A stretch of 64,000 nt of DNA from Natrinema sp. HArc-T2 (GCF_041821085.1 NZ_JBGUAZ010000001.1:1-64000), one strand, 5' to 3'. Shown: positions 24,907 to 33,753, counted from the first letter of the stretch. Made by a program: numbers and translations. Notes: generated from the sequence alone by a model not told the origin.

Positions 24907-26058
24907 TTACGCGAGCAACGCCGCGAGCGTCTCCTCGAGCGCCCGCGCCGCCTCGCGCACGGCCGCAACCTGCACGTACTCCCGTGGGGCGTGGGCGACC
25001 GCGCCCTCGTCGTCGGCGAGGACGCCGGGACCGAAGACGACCGTCGGGGCGTCCGCTGCAAAATACGAGGCCTCTGTCGCCGCGGTGAACGGGCGTATCT
25101 CGCCCTCCGACGCGTCCGCGAGCGTCTTCGCAACGTCCGCGCCGGGATCGGTGTCCCAGGCCTCGAGAAACGGCGTCGGTCGGTCGGTAAAGCGAAACTC
25201 GAGACCTACGTCGTCTGGAACCGCGTCTCGTAGGTGGGCAGTCAGCGCCTCGTGGAACTCGTCGGCGGTTTCGGGCGGGACGCTTCGCCGGTCGACCGTC
25301 AGCGCGCAGTCGGCTGGCACCTGATTCGTGGCCTCGCCGCCCTCGACGACGGTCGGGGTCAGCGTCGCCGCGCCGAGTTGTGGGTGAACCGGCGGGGCGT
25401 CGTCGCGCTCGTCGAAGGTGCGGATCGCCGCAAGGACGTCCTCGAGTGCTGCAACCGCGTTGATACCGGTGTCGGGTTCGGCGGCGTGGGCGTTGGCTCC
25501 CGAGAGGTGAAGCGTTCCCTGGAACCGGCCTTTTGCCGCCGTGCAGACGTCGAGATCGGTTGGCTCGCCGACGATCACCGCGTCCGCGTCCTGAGTGGGT
25601 GCGTCGTCGCCAGAGACCAGCGCGTATGCGCCCGTCGAGAGCACCTCCTCGTCGGGGGTGATTGCGAGCGTGACGCGGCCATCCGTCGGCTCGACGGCGA
25701 AAAACGCGGACAGGAGGGCCGCGAGCGGTCCCTTCGCGTCACAGGAGCCGCGGCCGCGGATCACGTCGCTCCCCCCCGCTTCGGGAGCGTCCGCGTCACG
25801 TTCGAACGGCACGTGTGGCGACACCGTGTCGATATGGGTGTTCAAGACGACGTGCGTCTCGGCGTCAGCTCTCGGCTGTCCGCGACTCGCCAGCACGTTC
25901 CCGGCGTCGTCGACGCGGGGCTCGATGCCGTTGGCCTCGAGCGTCTCACAGAGATACTCGCGCATCGGTCCGACGTCCTCGTGAGACGCGTGCTGGACGG
26001 CGGTCTCGAGAAACGCGACCGGATCGAACGCGTCGCTAGGTGCGTCGTCGCCCGTCAC
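24907..26058 (-). CDS. dapE: M20 peptidase, probable succinyl-diaminopimelate desuccinylase
   Basis: A 383-residue M20 metallohydrolase. The metal ligands are visible: VVLNTHIDTVSPH (near residue 70), RGRGSCDAKGPLAALL (Asp near 108), TPDEEVLSTG (Glu-Glu near 138), and EPTDLDV (near 168). The dimerisation domain follows. Placement next to dapF, lysA, dapD, dapB and dapA supports DapE, which removes succinate from N-succinyl-LL-diaminopimelate. It overlaps dapF by four bases. An N-acetyl-lysine or ornithine deacylase of the same family is the main alternative. Confidence 0.85.
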   Translation of the reverse strand: MTGDDAPSDAFDPVAFLETAVQHASHEDVGPMREYLCETLEANGIEPRVDDAGNVLASRGQPRADAETHVVLNTHIDTVSPHVPFERDADAPEAGGSDVIRGRGSCDAKGPLAALLSAFFAVEPTDGRVTLAITPDEEVLSTGAYALVSGDDAPTQDADAVIVGEPTDLDVCTAAKGRFQGTLHLSGANAHAAEPDTGINAVAALEDVLAAIRTFDERDDAPPVHPQLGAATLTPTVVEGGEATNQVPADCALTVDRRSVPPETADEFHEALTAHLRDAVPDDVGLEFRFTDRPTPFLEAWDTDPGADVAKTLADASEGEIRPFTAATEASYFAADAPTVVFGPGVLADDEGAVAHAPREYVQVAAVREAARALEETLAALLA

Positions 26059-26885
26059 GATTCGACCGGCGACTCGAGGGACACTTCGCCGTCGAACTCG
26101 TGTTCGACCGGGCCGGCGAGCGTCGGCCGGCCGCGGTCGTTGAAACTCACCTGCAGGTGGCCGCCCGGCGGGTGGACGTCGACCGGGTCGGCGTCGGTGA
26201 GGCCGAGTCGGCGCGCCACGACGGCGATGGCGACCGCCCCGGTGCCACAGGAGTCGGTTTCGCCCTCCACACCGCGTTCGTAGGTGCGCTGGTCGAACCC
26301 ACCATCGCCGTCGGGGCTGGCGATCGTGACGTTCGTCCCCTCCGGAAAGACGTCGGCGTGACGTACCGGCGGCGCGACCGCCTCGAGATCGACCTCGTCG
26401 ACGTCGTCGACGAAACTCACCGCGTGGGGGACGCCGGTGTTGACGACCGAGACCTCGAGGCCCTCGATTTCCTCCTCAAGAACCGGCTCGTCGGCCTCGA
26501 CCGGTACCTCCTCGGGGTCGAACGTGAGGTCGGTCATCTCGACGACGACGTTCTCGCCATCGCGGTCGGCCCGCAGCGTGCCCGCCTGAGTGTCGATCAT
26601 CACGCTGTCGGTCCCGGTTCGCTCCATCGCCCACTCGGCGGCACAGCGCGCGCCATTACCGCACATCTCCGCTGTCTTGCCGTCGGGCTGGAACAGCGTC
26701 ATGACGACACGTGGTGGGTTGAACCCCTCCTCGAGTGCGAGAAAGAGGATCCCGTCGGCACCGACGCCGTCGGTCCGGTCGCACTCGCGCTTGGCGAGTG
26801 CGCCCCGATTGGGAACGTGTTCGTTCGCGTGGATGATCAAAAAGTCGTTGCCGGTGCCGTGGTACTTCTGGAATGGAACAGTCAT
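26055..26885 (-). CDS. dapF: Diaminopimelate epimerase
   Basis: A 276-residue enzyme with both catalytic cysteines in their motifs: Cys75 in AEMCGNGAR and Cys213 in TDSCGTGAV. The N-terminus reads FQKYHGTGNDFLII. It converts LL- to meso-diaminopimelate. The start at 26885 is five bases after the lysA stop (26890), and 48 open codons upstream, which run into lysA, were rejected. Cotranscription with lysA and dapE is likely. Confidence 0.95.
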   Translation of the reverse strand: MTVPFQKYHGTGNDFLIIHANEHVPNRGALAKRECDRTDGVGADGILFLALEEGFNPPRVVMTLFQPDGKTAEMCGNGARCAAEWAMERTGTDSVMIDTQAGTLRADRDGENVVVEMTDLTFDPEEVPVEADEPVLEEEIEGLEVSVVNTGVPHAVSFVDDVDEVDLEAVAPPVRHADVFPEGTNVTIASPDGDGGFDQRTYERGVEGETDSCGTGAVAIAVVARRLGLTDADPVDVHPPGGHLQVSFNDRGRPTLAGPVEHEFDGEVSLESPVES

Positions 26886-26889
26886 CGTG

Positions 26890-28275
26890 CTATCGTACTC
26901 GTTCGTTGTCGGTGTCGCTCGCCGCTGGGTGGTCGTCGTTCTTTCGATCCGCATCCGAGCCGCTGTGTGCCTCTCGCTCTCGCGGTGAACCGCTCGATGT
27001 TTCCGAGACGCTGCGCGTCTCGCGTTCAACTCGAGTCACATCGTCGACCGTCTCGCGACGGCGAGCGAGTCGTGCGTCGCCGTCCTCGAGGACGATCGAT
27101 GCGGGTCGTGGTCGGGAGTTGTACTGGTTTGCCATCTCGTAGCCGTAGGCCCCCGCGTTGCCGATCGCGAGGACGTCGCCGCGTTCGGTTGCCGGGAGTT
27201 CGCGGTCCGCACAGAAAACGTCGCCGCTCTCGCAGATCGGGCCGGCAACGGTCTGGGGGATCGTCTCGCGCTCGCCGGCGTCGCTCGAGGCCGTCAGGTT
27301 CCGGATCGGATGGGAGGCGTCGTACATCGCCGGTCGGATCAGCGTCGTCATCCCTGCGTCGACGCCGACGACGGTCGTGTCGCGGGCAGCCTTGACGGTG
27401 TTTACGTTGGTCAGCAACACGCCCGCGTCCGCGACGAAATAGCGACCCGGCTCGATCGCCAGTCGTGCGTCGACCTCGCCCAGTGCGTCTCGCGTCGCGT
27501 CCGCGACCGATGCGAGGTCCAGCGGCGCGTCGTCCTCGCGGTAGGGGACGCCGAAGCCGCCACCGACATCGACGAACTCGAGGTCGCCGACAACTTGACT
27601 CACGTCCCGCGCGAGATCGCCCATCCGCGCGACGAACTCCCGATGGTCGTCGAGCTGGTCGTTCGAGACGCCGGAACCGACGTGGGAGTGAATCCCGACG
27701 ATGTCGAAACCGCGGTCGGCAGCGTCTGCGAGCACGTCGACCGCGCGCTCTGCGGGGACGCCGAACTTCGCGGCTGCGCCCGTCTGTACTTTCTCGTGGT
27801 GGCCGGCACCGATACCGGGATTGACCCGGAGACAGAGCCGACCGTCGTAGCCCCGGTCAGCCAGCCGGTCGATCGTGTCCTCGGAACCGACGGTGACCGT
27901 GAGTTCCGGGTGCTCGCGCCAGGCGTCGACGATCCAGTCGAGATCCCGTGCGGGAGGGTTGACCGCCGTGTAGTGGATCTCGGAGCCGGATGCGCCGACC
28001 GCGAGCGCCCGCTGGACCTCGCCGGCGGAGGCACACTCGAGGCCGGCCCCTTCCTCGTGCAGCGCCGCGAGGGCGTCGCCCAGCGCGTTCGCTTTTACCG
28101 CATAGAGGATGTCAGCCTCGGGAAACGCGGCTGCGAGCCGCCGGTAGTTCTGGCGGACGCGCTCGAGGTCAAGGACGTACAGCGGCGATCCGTACTCGTC
28201 GACGAGAGTCTGTAATTCGACCGCGTCCCACTCGGAGAGGCGGCGGACGGACGGTGAAGCCCCAGCGTCAGTCAT
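26890..28275 (-). CDS. lysA: Diaminopimelate decarboxylase
   Basis: A 461-residue fold-type III PLP enzyme. The PLP lysine is Lys61 in LYAVKAN. HSHVGSGVS (near residue 190), the glycine loop DVGGGFG (near 233), EPGRYFVADAG, and CESGDVF with the catalytic Cys-Glu pair are present. It decarboxylates meso-diaminopimelate to lysine. The last 45 or so residues are a charged Ser/Arg/Asp-rich tail (ETSSGSPREREAHSG) not needed for the fold. The start at 28275 lies about 27 nt after a CTTGAA box. Confidence 0.95.
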   Translation of the reverse strand: MTDAGASPSVRRLSEWDAVELQTLVDEYGSPLYVLDLERVRQNYRRLAAAFPEADILYAVKANALGDALAALHEEGAGLECASAGEVQRALAVGASGSEIHYTAVNPPARDLDWIVDAWREHPELTVTVGSEDTIDRLADRGYDGRLCLRVNPGIGAGHHEKVQTGAAAKFGVPAERAVDVLADAADRGFDIVGIHSHVGSGVSNDQLDDHREFVARMGDLARDVSQVVGDLEFVDVGGGFGVPYREDDAPLDLASVADATRDALGEVDARLAIEPGRYFVADAGVLLTNVNTVKAARDTTVVGVDAGMTTLIRPAMYDASHPIRNLTASSDAGERETIPQTVAGPICESGDVFCADRELPATERGDVLAIGNAGAYGYEMANQYNSRPRPASIVLEDGDARLARRRETVDDVTRVERETRSVSETSSGSPREREAHSGSDADRKNDDHPAASDTDNERVR

Positions 28276-28515
28276 TACCACGTTCAAGTGACCGCGAGGA
28301 TTCAAGGGTTTGGGTTCTCGGTTGCGATTGCATTCGGATGATGGTCGCCATTTCGGACGGCTGAAACGCTTCGAAAGCCCCTTTCAGTCCCACCCGCTGT
28401 GGCTCGATCGACCAGCCGACATGGGTGGGATTTTCGTGGTGTTCTCTCGAATCCTAGAACCGAAATCGATCATCCGTGACCGAACTCGCGAAAAATCGTT
28501 CGCGGATTAAAACGC
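28276..28515. promoter_or_regulatory. lysA upstream region and dapD downstream region
   Basis: A 240-nt gap splits the dap genes into two groups. The minus strand contains an inverted repeat CGCGAA/TTCGCG beside a T run (28489-28510), a possible terminator after dapD. A palindrome CTGAAA/TTTCAG flanks 28361-28387 with CCCCTTTCAGTCCCACC (28378-28394). A weak promoter box for lysA is near 28300. Confidence 0.4.
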
Positions 28516-29352
28516 CTATTCGCGCAGCGTGTCTTCGCGTTCGGTCGCCTCGAGCGTCTCCGTCTCGAGGTCGGTTGCGACGACGGCTGGCTTGTACGCG
28601 CCGCCGTCGAAGAGGTCGTGGTCGCTGACCGAGGACTCGACGAAGCGGGTAAAGGCGCGCCGGTCGGCGGGGAGTTCGCCGTACAGCACCTCTTCTTCGA
28701 CGAGGTCGTAAACCGGGATGCGCGGGGTCAACAGCGTGTTCTCGCCCACGACGCTGTTCTCGCCGACGACGAAGCCGCTGGTGACCCGACAGCCAGCACC
28801 GAGTGAGACGTTGTCCTCGACGATGACCGGTGCGTCCTCGACCGGCTCGAGCACGCCGCCGATGAGGGTGTTCGCGCCGAGTTTGACGTTGTCGCCGATC
28901 TGAGCACAGGAGCCGACGGTGTCACAGGAGTCGACGAGGGTGCCGTCGCCGACGCGCGCGCCGATGTTGACGAACGCGGGGCTCATCAGGATACAGTCGG
29001 AGCCGATGTTCGCGCCACGGCGGACGACGGTGCCGTCGGGCGTGTTGCGGCTGCCGCGGTCGCCGTACTCGCTCGAGTCCGCAAGCGGCAGCACGTCGTT
29101 GTACGTCACGCCGCCGTACTCGCGGGGCTCGGTCGCGCGCAGGCCGAAGTTGAGCAGGATGCCCTGCTTGACCCACTCGTTTGCCTCCCACTCGCCGCCA
29201 GATTTCTCGGCAGCGCGGATCTCGCCGGCCTCGAGCGCGTCGAGGAAGGCATCCAGCGTCGCGTATTCGTCTTCGCCGGCAGTTTCGGCGCTGATTTCGT
29301 CGTTCTGTTTGCGCTCCCACAGCTCGTCGATCTCGGTCTCGAGTGCGCTCAT
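28516..29352 (-). CDS. dapD: Tetrahydrodipicolinate N-succinyltransferase
   Basis: A 278-residue left-handed beta-helix acyltransferase. Hexapeptide repeats run from about residue 105 to 205 (GANIGSDCILMSPAFVNIGARVGDGTLVDSC, GDNVKLGANTLIGGV, EDNVSLGAGCRV). The N-terminal helical domain carries WEANEWVKQGILLNFGLR. It succinylates tetrahydrodipicolinate, committing the pathway to the succinylase branch together with DapE. The start overlaps the dapB stop by four bases. Confidence 0.93.
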   Translation of the reverse strand: MSALETEIDELWERKQNDEISAETAGEDEYATLDAFLDALEAGEIRAAEKSGGEWEANEWVKQGILLNFGLRATEPREYGGVTYNDVLPLADSSEYGDRGSRNTPDGTVVRRGANIGSDCILMSPAFVNIGARVGDGTLVDSCDTVGSCAQIGDNVKLGANTLIGGVLEPVEDAPVIVEDNVSLGAGCRVTSGFVVGENSVVGENTLLTPRIPVYDLVEEEVLYGELPADRRAFTRFVESSVSDHDLFDGGAYKPAVVATDLETETLEATEREDTLRE

Positions 29353-30116
29353 TCGCTGATCACGTCCGCAAAGTCGTAGCTGCCTGCCTTCCGTCCTGCG
29401 ATCCAGACCGCCGCGTCGACCGCGCCAGCGGCGAAGACGCCGCGATCCTCGGCGCGGTGTGTCAGGCGAACCTCCTCGTGGTTGCCCGCGAGGATGATTT
29501 CGTGTTCACCCGTGATGTCGCCCGCGCGCAGCGCGTGGACGCCGATCTCGCCGGCCTCGCGCGGCGCATCGCCTTCGCGACCGTGCGTACGCTCGGTGAA
29601 GTCGCCGTTTGCCTCGATCTCCTCGAGCAGGCGGTTCGCGGTGCCACTCGGCGCGTCGCGCTTGCCGTTATGGTGCGTTTCGACGAGTTCGACGTCGTAG
29701 CCCGGCAGGTTCTGGACTGCCTCGCCGACGACGTTGACCAGCGCCTGCACGCCGCGCGCGAAGTTCGGCGCGTGGAGGACGGGAACGTCCTCACTTGCAG
29801 CCTCGAGTGCCTCGAGGCCGTCATCGTCGAAGCCAGTCGTGCCGGTGACGAACGCGACGCCGGCGTCGGCACAGGTCTCGGCGTACTCGACGGCCGATTC
29901 GGGGCCGGTGAAGTCGATGACGGCGGTGGGCTCGCGCTCGGCAACCAGGGAGTCGAACTCCGATGCAGGCTCGATCTCCACGCCGTCGACTGTTTCGCCG
30001 TCCGGGTCGCGATTGACGGCGAAGACGACCTCGCAGTCCTCGCGGCCCGTCGCGGCGGCGAGTACTTCACGGCCCATCCGGCCCGTCGCGCCGGTGACAC
30101 CGAGCCGAACCGTCAT
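29349..30116 (-). CDS. dapB: 4-hydroxy-tetrahydrodipicolinate reductase
   Basis: A 255-residue enzyme. The Rossmann loop GVTGATGRMGREV is at residues 6-18. The catalytic region ELVETHHNGKRDAPSGTANRL (near residue 145) holds the His-His and Lys. GVHALRAGDITGEHEI closes the substrate domain. It reduces hydroxy-tetrahydrodipicolinate with NAD(P)H. It overlaps both neighbours by four bases, showing tight coupling in dapA-dapB-dapD. Confidence 0.95.
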   Translation of the reverse strand: MTVRLGVTGATGRMGREVLAAATGREDCEVVFAVNRDPDGETVDGVEIEPASEFDSLVAEREPTAVIDFTGPESAVEYAETCADAGVAFVTGTTGFDDDGLEALEAASEDVPVLHAPNFARGVQALVNVVGEAVQNLPGYDVELVETHHNGKRDAPSGTANRLLEEIEANGDFTERTHGREGDAPREAGEIGVHALRAGDITGEHEIILAGNHEEVRLTHRAEDRGVFAAGAVDAAVWIAGRKAGSYDFADVISE

Positions 30117-31042
30117 CGATCACCCTCCGCCGCGTCTACGTCCGTGATCTCGGTCGGCTCGCGCTCTAAGTCGGCGAGGACGGCCTCGAGATCGTCGCGG
30201 TACTCGTCGGCCAATCGGGTCAGCGGCGAACGCATGCGAGCGGGGCCGTAGCCGCGGATCTGCATGGCTTCCTTGACCGGGATCGGGTTGGTCTCGACGA
30301 AGAGTCCGCGGAATAGCGGTCCGAGTTCGTGGTGGAGCTCGCGGGCGCGCTCGTAGTCGCCGTCGAGTGCTGCGCCGACCATCGCACACGTCCGCTCGGG
30401 TTCGATGTTCGCCGCGACGCTGATCGTCCCGGTGCCGCCGACGGAGATCGTCGGCAGGGTGAGCGCGTCGTCGCCCGAGAGGACCGCGAAGTCCTCGTCG
30501 GTCGTACGCTCGGCGATCTCGCCGATCTGGCCCAGGTCGCCGCTGGCGGCCTTGAAGCCCGCGATGTTCTCGTGGCTCGCGAGCTCGACTGCCGTGTCGG
30601 GCTCGATATTGCGGCCCGTCCGCGAGGGGACGTTGTAGACGATCTGTGGCAGGTCGACCGCGTCCGCGATCGTCCGGTAGTGTTCGATCAGCCCGCGCTG
30701 TTCGGGCTTGTTGTAGTACGGCGAAATCAGCAGGAGGCCGTCCGCACCGGCATCGGCGGCGCGCTCGGAGAGCTCGAGGGCCTCACGCGTGTTGTTCGAG
30801 CCGGTGCCTGCGATGACAGGCACGTCGTCGACGGCCTCGATGACCGCCTCGACGACGCGGACGTGTTCGTCGTGGGTCAGCGTCGCCGATTCGCCGGTCG
30901 AGCCGACGGGGACGAGCCCGTCGACGCCTGCTTCCTCGAGCCGCTGTGCGTCTTGCTGCAGTGTTTCGTAGTCGATCCGTTCGTCCTCGTCGAAGGGCGT
31001 ACACATCGCCGGGAAGACGCCCGAAAGGTCGAGTGTTGTCAT
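30113..31042 (-). CDS. dapA: 4-hydroxy-tetrahydrodipicolinate synthase
   Basis: A 309-residue TIM-barrel aldolase. The Schiff-base Lys164 is in IAGFKAASGD, with Tyr136 in QIVYNVPSRTG and the GSTGES pyruvate-binding loop (residues 47-52). It condenses pyruvate with aspartate semialdehyde, the first step of the lysine branch. As first gene of the dapA-dapB-dapD group, it has a leader of about 100 nt or more upstream. Confidence 0.93.
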   Translation of the reverse strand: MTTLDLSGVFPAMCTPFDEDERIDYETLQQDAQRLEEAGVDGLVPVGSTGESATLTHDEHVRVVEAVIEAVDDVPVIAGTGSNNTREALELSERAADAGADGLLLISPYYNKPEQRGLIEHYRTIADAVDLPQIVYNVPSRTGRNIEPDTAVELASHENIAGFKAASGDLGQIGEIAERTTDEDFAVLSGDDALTLPTISVGGTGTISVAANIEPERTCAMVGAALDGDYERARELHHELGPLFRGLFVETNPIPVKEAMQIRGYGPARMRSPLTRLADEYRDDLEAVLADLEREPTEITDVDAAEGDR

Positions 31043-31385
31043 GGGATGTCGTTGGGTCGTGTCTCGGTCCCCAATCGGTAGGGTGTATCGGTTCCGATCG
31101 GTGGATGGTCAGCAGTCGATCGTGCGCGGTCGAATCGTACCCGGGACGGGGATGCCACGCCCGCCGCGAGCACACTCACGCACATTTACGTTTACGTTTA
31201 GAACGAGGGGCGACGCCGCTCACGACGGGGTTGACGGTCGGATGAGCGACGTGGCGCATATCCGTCCCGTTGGGCTACTCTGTCTTATTTTTTCCTGTCT
31301 TCACTCGAGTCGGATGCCGACTCTGTGGTAAACGGAAGCATACTTATTCATGCAATTTATCCCGTCGCACTCCCTACTGGTTCCT
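31043..31385. promoter_or_regulatory. Divergent promoter region of dapA and htpX
   Basis: Non-coding. Three overlapping TTACGT/TTTACG units occur at about 31183-31199 and may form the dapA promoter or an operator on the minus strand. A T-rich run (about 31284-31293) is followed by a 7-bp hairpin GAGTCGG/CCGACTC (31307-31323). AATTTAT at 31354-31360 is the TATA-like box of htpX, about 28 nt before its ATG. Confidence 0.5.
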
Positions 31386-32210
31386 ATGACGGATTTCGGA
31401 TTAAAAGTGCGAATGGCGATCGTCGGTTCGATCCTGTTTGCCTTCTACATGCTCGTCGGGGCTTTCGGCCTGGCGATGTTCGGTCTCAATATGTGGCCGC
31501 TGGTCTTGCTCGGGCTACTCGTCTTGCCGGCCATCCAGTACAAAATCGGGACGTGGTCGGCGACCAGACGGGCCCAGGAGATGCCCGAGGACGGCCAGTA
31601 CCAGGACATCCACCGGATGACCGAGTCGCTGTCCCAGGATATGGGCATCGACAAACCGAAACTGATGGTCATGGAGATGGGCGTCCCCAACGCCTTCGCG
31701 ACCGGTCGGAAGGGCAAGGGCTACGTCGTCGTCTCGACGGAACTCATCCGGCTTCTCCAGCGCGACGAACTCGAGGGCGTGATCGCCCACGAACTCGCCC
31801 ACATCAAGAATCGTGACGTCCTCACGATGGTGCTCGGCCAGTCGGTCGGGATGATGGTCGGCTGGGTCGCCTACATGGTCTACATGATGGGCGACGATCG
31901 CAATATCGGCAGCATCTTCGTCGGCATGATAATCTCGAACCTCGCCCAGATGCTCGTGATGGTCTTCGTGCTGGCGATCTCCCGGTATCGAGAGTTCGTC
32001 GCCGACGACGATGCCCGCCAGTACATCGGCAGCGGCGACCCGCTCGCTCGCGCCTTAGAGAAGATCTCGAAGGGGTCGCAGGGTCGCGAGTCACAGCTCG
32101 ATGACAGCGTGAGCGCGCTGTGTATCTTCAACGCTGACCGATCGCTCCTCCAGAAGCTGTTCGCGACGCACCCGCCGACCGAAAAGCGCATCGAGAAACT
32201 CCGGCGCTGA
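31386..32210 (+). CDS. htpX: HtpX-type M48 membrane metalloprotease
   Basis: A 274-residue membrane protease. Two N-terminal helices (residues 10-30 and 37-53), the zinc motif HELAH (residues 135-139), two further helices, then EFVADDDARQYIG with the third zinc Glu, and a C-terminal THPPTEKRIEKL. It degrades damaged membrane proteins. The start at 31386 fits the TATA-like box; an upstream in-frame ATG at 31350 overlaps that box and was rejected. Confidence 0.92.
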   Translation: MTDFGLKVRMAIVGSILFAFYMLVGAFGLAMFGLNMWPLVLLGLLVLPAIQYKIGTWSATRRAQEMPEDGQYQDIHRMTESLSQDMGIDKPKLMVMEMGVPNAFATGRKGKGYVVVSTELIRLLQRDELEGVIAHELAHIKNRDVLTMVLGQSVGMMVGWVAYMVYMMGDDRNIGSIFVGMIISNLAQMLVMVFVLAISRYREFVADDDARQYIGSGDPLARALEKISKGSQGRESQLDDSVSALCIFNADRSLLQKLFATHPPTEKRIEKLRR

Positions 32211-32268
32211 TACGGCCGCGTTGCACGGCCCGTCGCCGGCGTCGTCGGCCACGAGGGACCGATGCGAC

Positions 32269-32275
32269 TTTTTAC
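32269..32275 (+). promoter_or_regulatory. TATA-like box of NYN gene
   Basis: TTTTTAC centred about 27 nt before the GTG at 32299. This spacing supports the GTG start over an in-frame ATG 26 codons earlier. Confidence 0.5.
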
Positions 32276-32298
32276 GTCTGCGCGCGATATGCCGATAC

Positions 32299-32796
32299 GT
32301 GACGGAAATTCATCCCGGGCAGCGCGTCGCCGTGCTCGTCGACGCCCAGAACCTCTACCATACTGCACAGAGTCTCCACAGCCGCAATATCGATTACTCC
32401 GCTTTGCTCGAGAAGGCTGTTCAGGACCGCCAGCTGACGCGTGCGATCGCCTACGTCATCCGCGCGGATTCGCCCGAAGAGGAGAGTTTCTTCGAGGCGC
32501 TGATTGACATCGGCTTCGAACCGAAGATCAAGGAGATCAAGACGTTCGCCGACGGCACCAAAAAGGCCGACTGGGACGTCGGGATGAGTCTCGACGCGGT
32601 GACGCTGGCCAACCACGTCGACACGATCGTCCTCTGTACGGGCGATGGCGATTTCTCGCGGCTCTGTTCGCACCTGCGCCACGAGGGCGTCCGCGTCGAA
32701 GTGATGGCCTTCGAATCCTCGACCGCCGAGGAACTCATCGACGCAGCCGATTCGTTCCTCGATCTCGAGGAACGTCACGAGACGTTCTTGCTCTGA
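32299..32796 (+). CDS. NYN domain (LabA/DUF88) protein
   Basis: A 165-residue PIN-like NYN protein. The acidic metal-site residues are in VLVDAQNLYHTAQSL (Asp near residue 14), KKADWDVGMSLDAV (Asp near 97) and LCTGDGDFSRLCSHL (Asp near 120). The family includes RNases and single-strand nucleic-acid binding proteins. It begins with GTG, supported by the promoter spacing. It stands alone. Confidence 0.85.
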   Translation: MTEIHPGQRVAVLVDAQNLYHTAQSLHSRNIDYSALLEKAVQDRQLTRAIAYVIRADSPEEESFFEALIDIGFEPKIKEIKTFADGTKKADWDVGMSLDAVTLANHVDTIVLCTGDGDFSRLCSHLRHEGVRVEVMAFESSTAEELIDAADSFLDLEERHETFLL

Positions 32797-32856
32797 GCTG
32801 TGTGAACCCGGCCGAGACGCGGGAACCGAAACTCGGCAGACTCGAGGGCGTCAGAA

Positions 32857-33033
32857 CTAGTTCGCCTGCCGACGCTGCCACACCCCGAACAGCAACGCAG
32901 ACGCCGCGACGAACAACGTCGAGCCGGTCACGAGATACATGAGTGGTCCGGTGACGAGTGTGGCGGGCCCAACCAGCGTCAGGGTCCCGATGACGAGGAG
33001 AGTGACCCCGAGGCCGATTTGCGTGACGTCCAT
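32857..33033 (-). CDS. Small two-helix membrane protein
   Basis: A 58-codon ORF below usual size cut-offs. Its translation has two hydrophobic segments (IGLGVTLLVIGTLTLVGPA and YLVTGSTLFVAASALLFGV) and a short basic end WQRRQAN, with high third-position GC like its neighbours. The start MDVTQIGLG and this layout look like a real small membrane protein. It is convergent with the NYN gene (60 nt). I do not know its function. Confidence 0.65.
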   Translation of the reverse strand: MDVTQIGLGVTLLVIGTLTLVGPATLVTGPLMYLVTGSTLFVAASALLFGVWQRRQAN

Positions 33034-33086
33034 GTCCTGCCGATAGTACTAGATCGAATGACCATAATAGTCACCCTCCGCCTGTG

Positions 33087-33172
33087 TCATACGGATTCCT
33101 GTCAGTGGGCGCCGGTGCACCGCGATCCGTCCTGCGATCCCAACCAGGGACTCGGGACAGCAGACCGTCTCA
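33087..33172. repeat. 84-86 bp palindromic element, copy A
   Basis: It begins TCATACGG and ends CCGTCTCA, with CCTGTCAGTGGGCGCCGGTG on the left and GGGACAGCAGACCGT on the right, as in the copies at 45345 and 40482. The inner stem is weaker than in the others. It lies between the small membrane protein and the PUA protein, upstream of both. Confidence 0.7.
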
Positions 33173-33264
33173 GGCTTGCACAGCCCTGTCGATCGACGCG
33201 ACTCGAGCGACGACCTCGCCGGCAGGTCGAAGGGCTTTCGATCCGGCAGGCCAAACCCCGGGCA

Positions 33265-33753
33265 ATGAGCGAGCCAGCAGACGGGAGTGCGGGCCTCCCC
33301 CAGCTTCGGACCATCGCCGACTACCAGTTCGGTGCGGGTGCGGGCGCGGCGCTGTTCCCGCCCGACGAATCGCTGACGATCAAACGGACTACCTCGGGCC
33401 GTCCACAGCAGGTTCACGCTGAATCGGGACGGATCGTCTCCTTTGGCACTGACGGCCGGTTTACCCTCGGGATCGAGGGCGGTCGCCGGCTCGATGACGC
33501 TCTTTCCCATCCTGCCTACCGCGTCGTTGTCGACGACGAGAGCGAGCCGTTCGTCCGCGACGAGAAGAACGTCTTCGCAAAGTTCGTCTGCGAGGCCGGC
33601 GACGAGATCCGACCGGGCGACGAGGTGCTCGTCGTCCACGAGCGCGGTGAACTACTCGCGGTCGGCACGGCGCAGTTAGATGCCGGGGCGATCCGGGACT
33701 TCGAGACGGGAATGGCAGTGAACGTGCGCGAAGGCGCGCCTGCGGAGTCGTAA
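33265..33753 (+). CDS. PUA domain RNA-binding protein
   Basis: A 162-residue protein. The N-terminal half has LRTIADYQFGAGAGAALFP, and the C-terminal half is a PUA fold (NVFAKFVCEAGDEIRPGDEVLVVHERGELLAVGTAQL), as in archaeosine transglycosylase-like and other tRNA/rRNA-modifying enzymes. There is no catalytic domain, so it is probably an RNA-binding accessory. The start at 33265 (MSEPADGS) follows the palindromic element; the frame is open further upstream through the element. Confidence 0.8.
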   Translation: MSEPADGSAGLPQLRTIADYQFGAGAGAALFPPDESLTIKRTTSGRPQQVHAESGRIVSFGTDGRFTLGIEGGRRLDDALSHPAYRVVVDDESEPFVRDEKNVFAKFVCEAGDEIRPGDEVLVVHERGELLAVGTAQLDAGAIRDFETGMAVNVREGAPAES

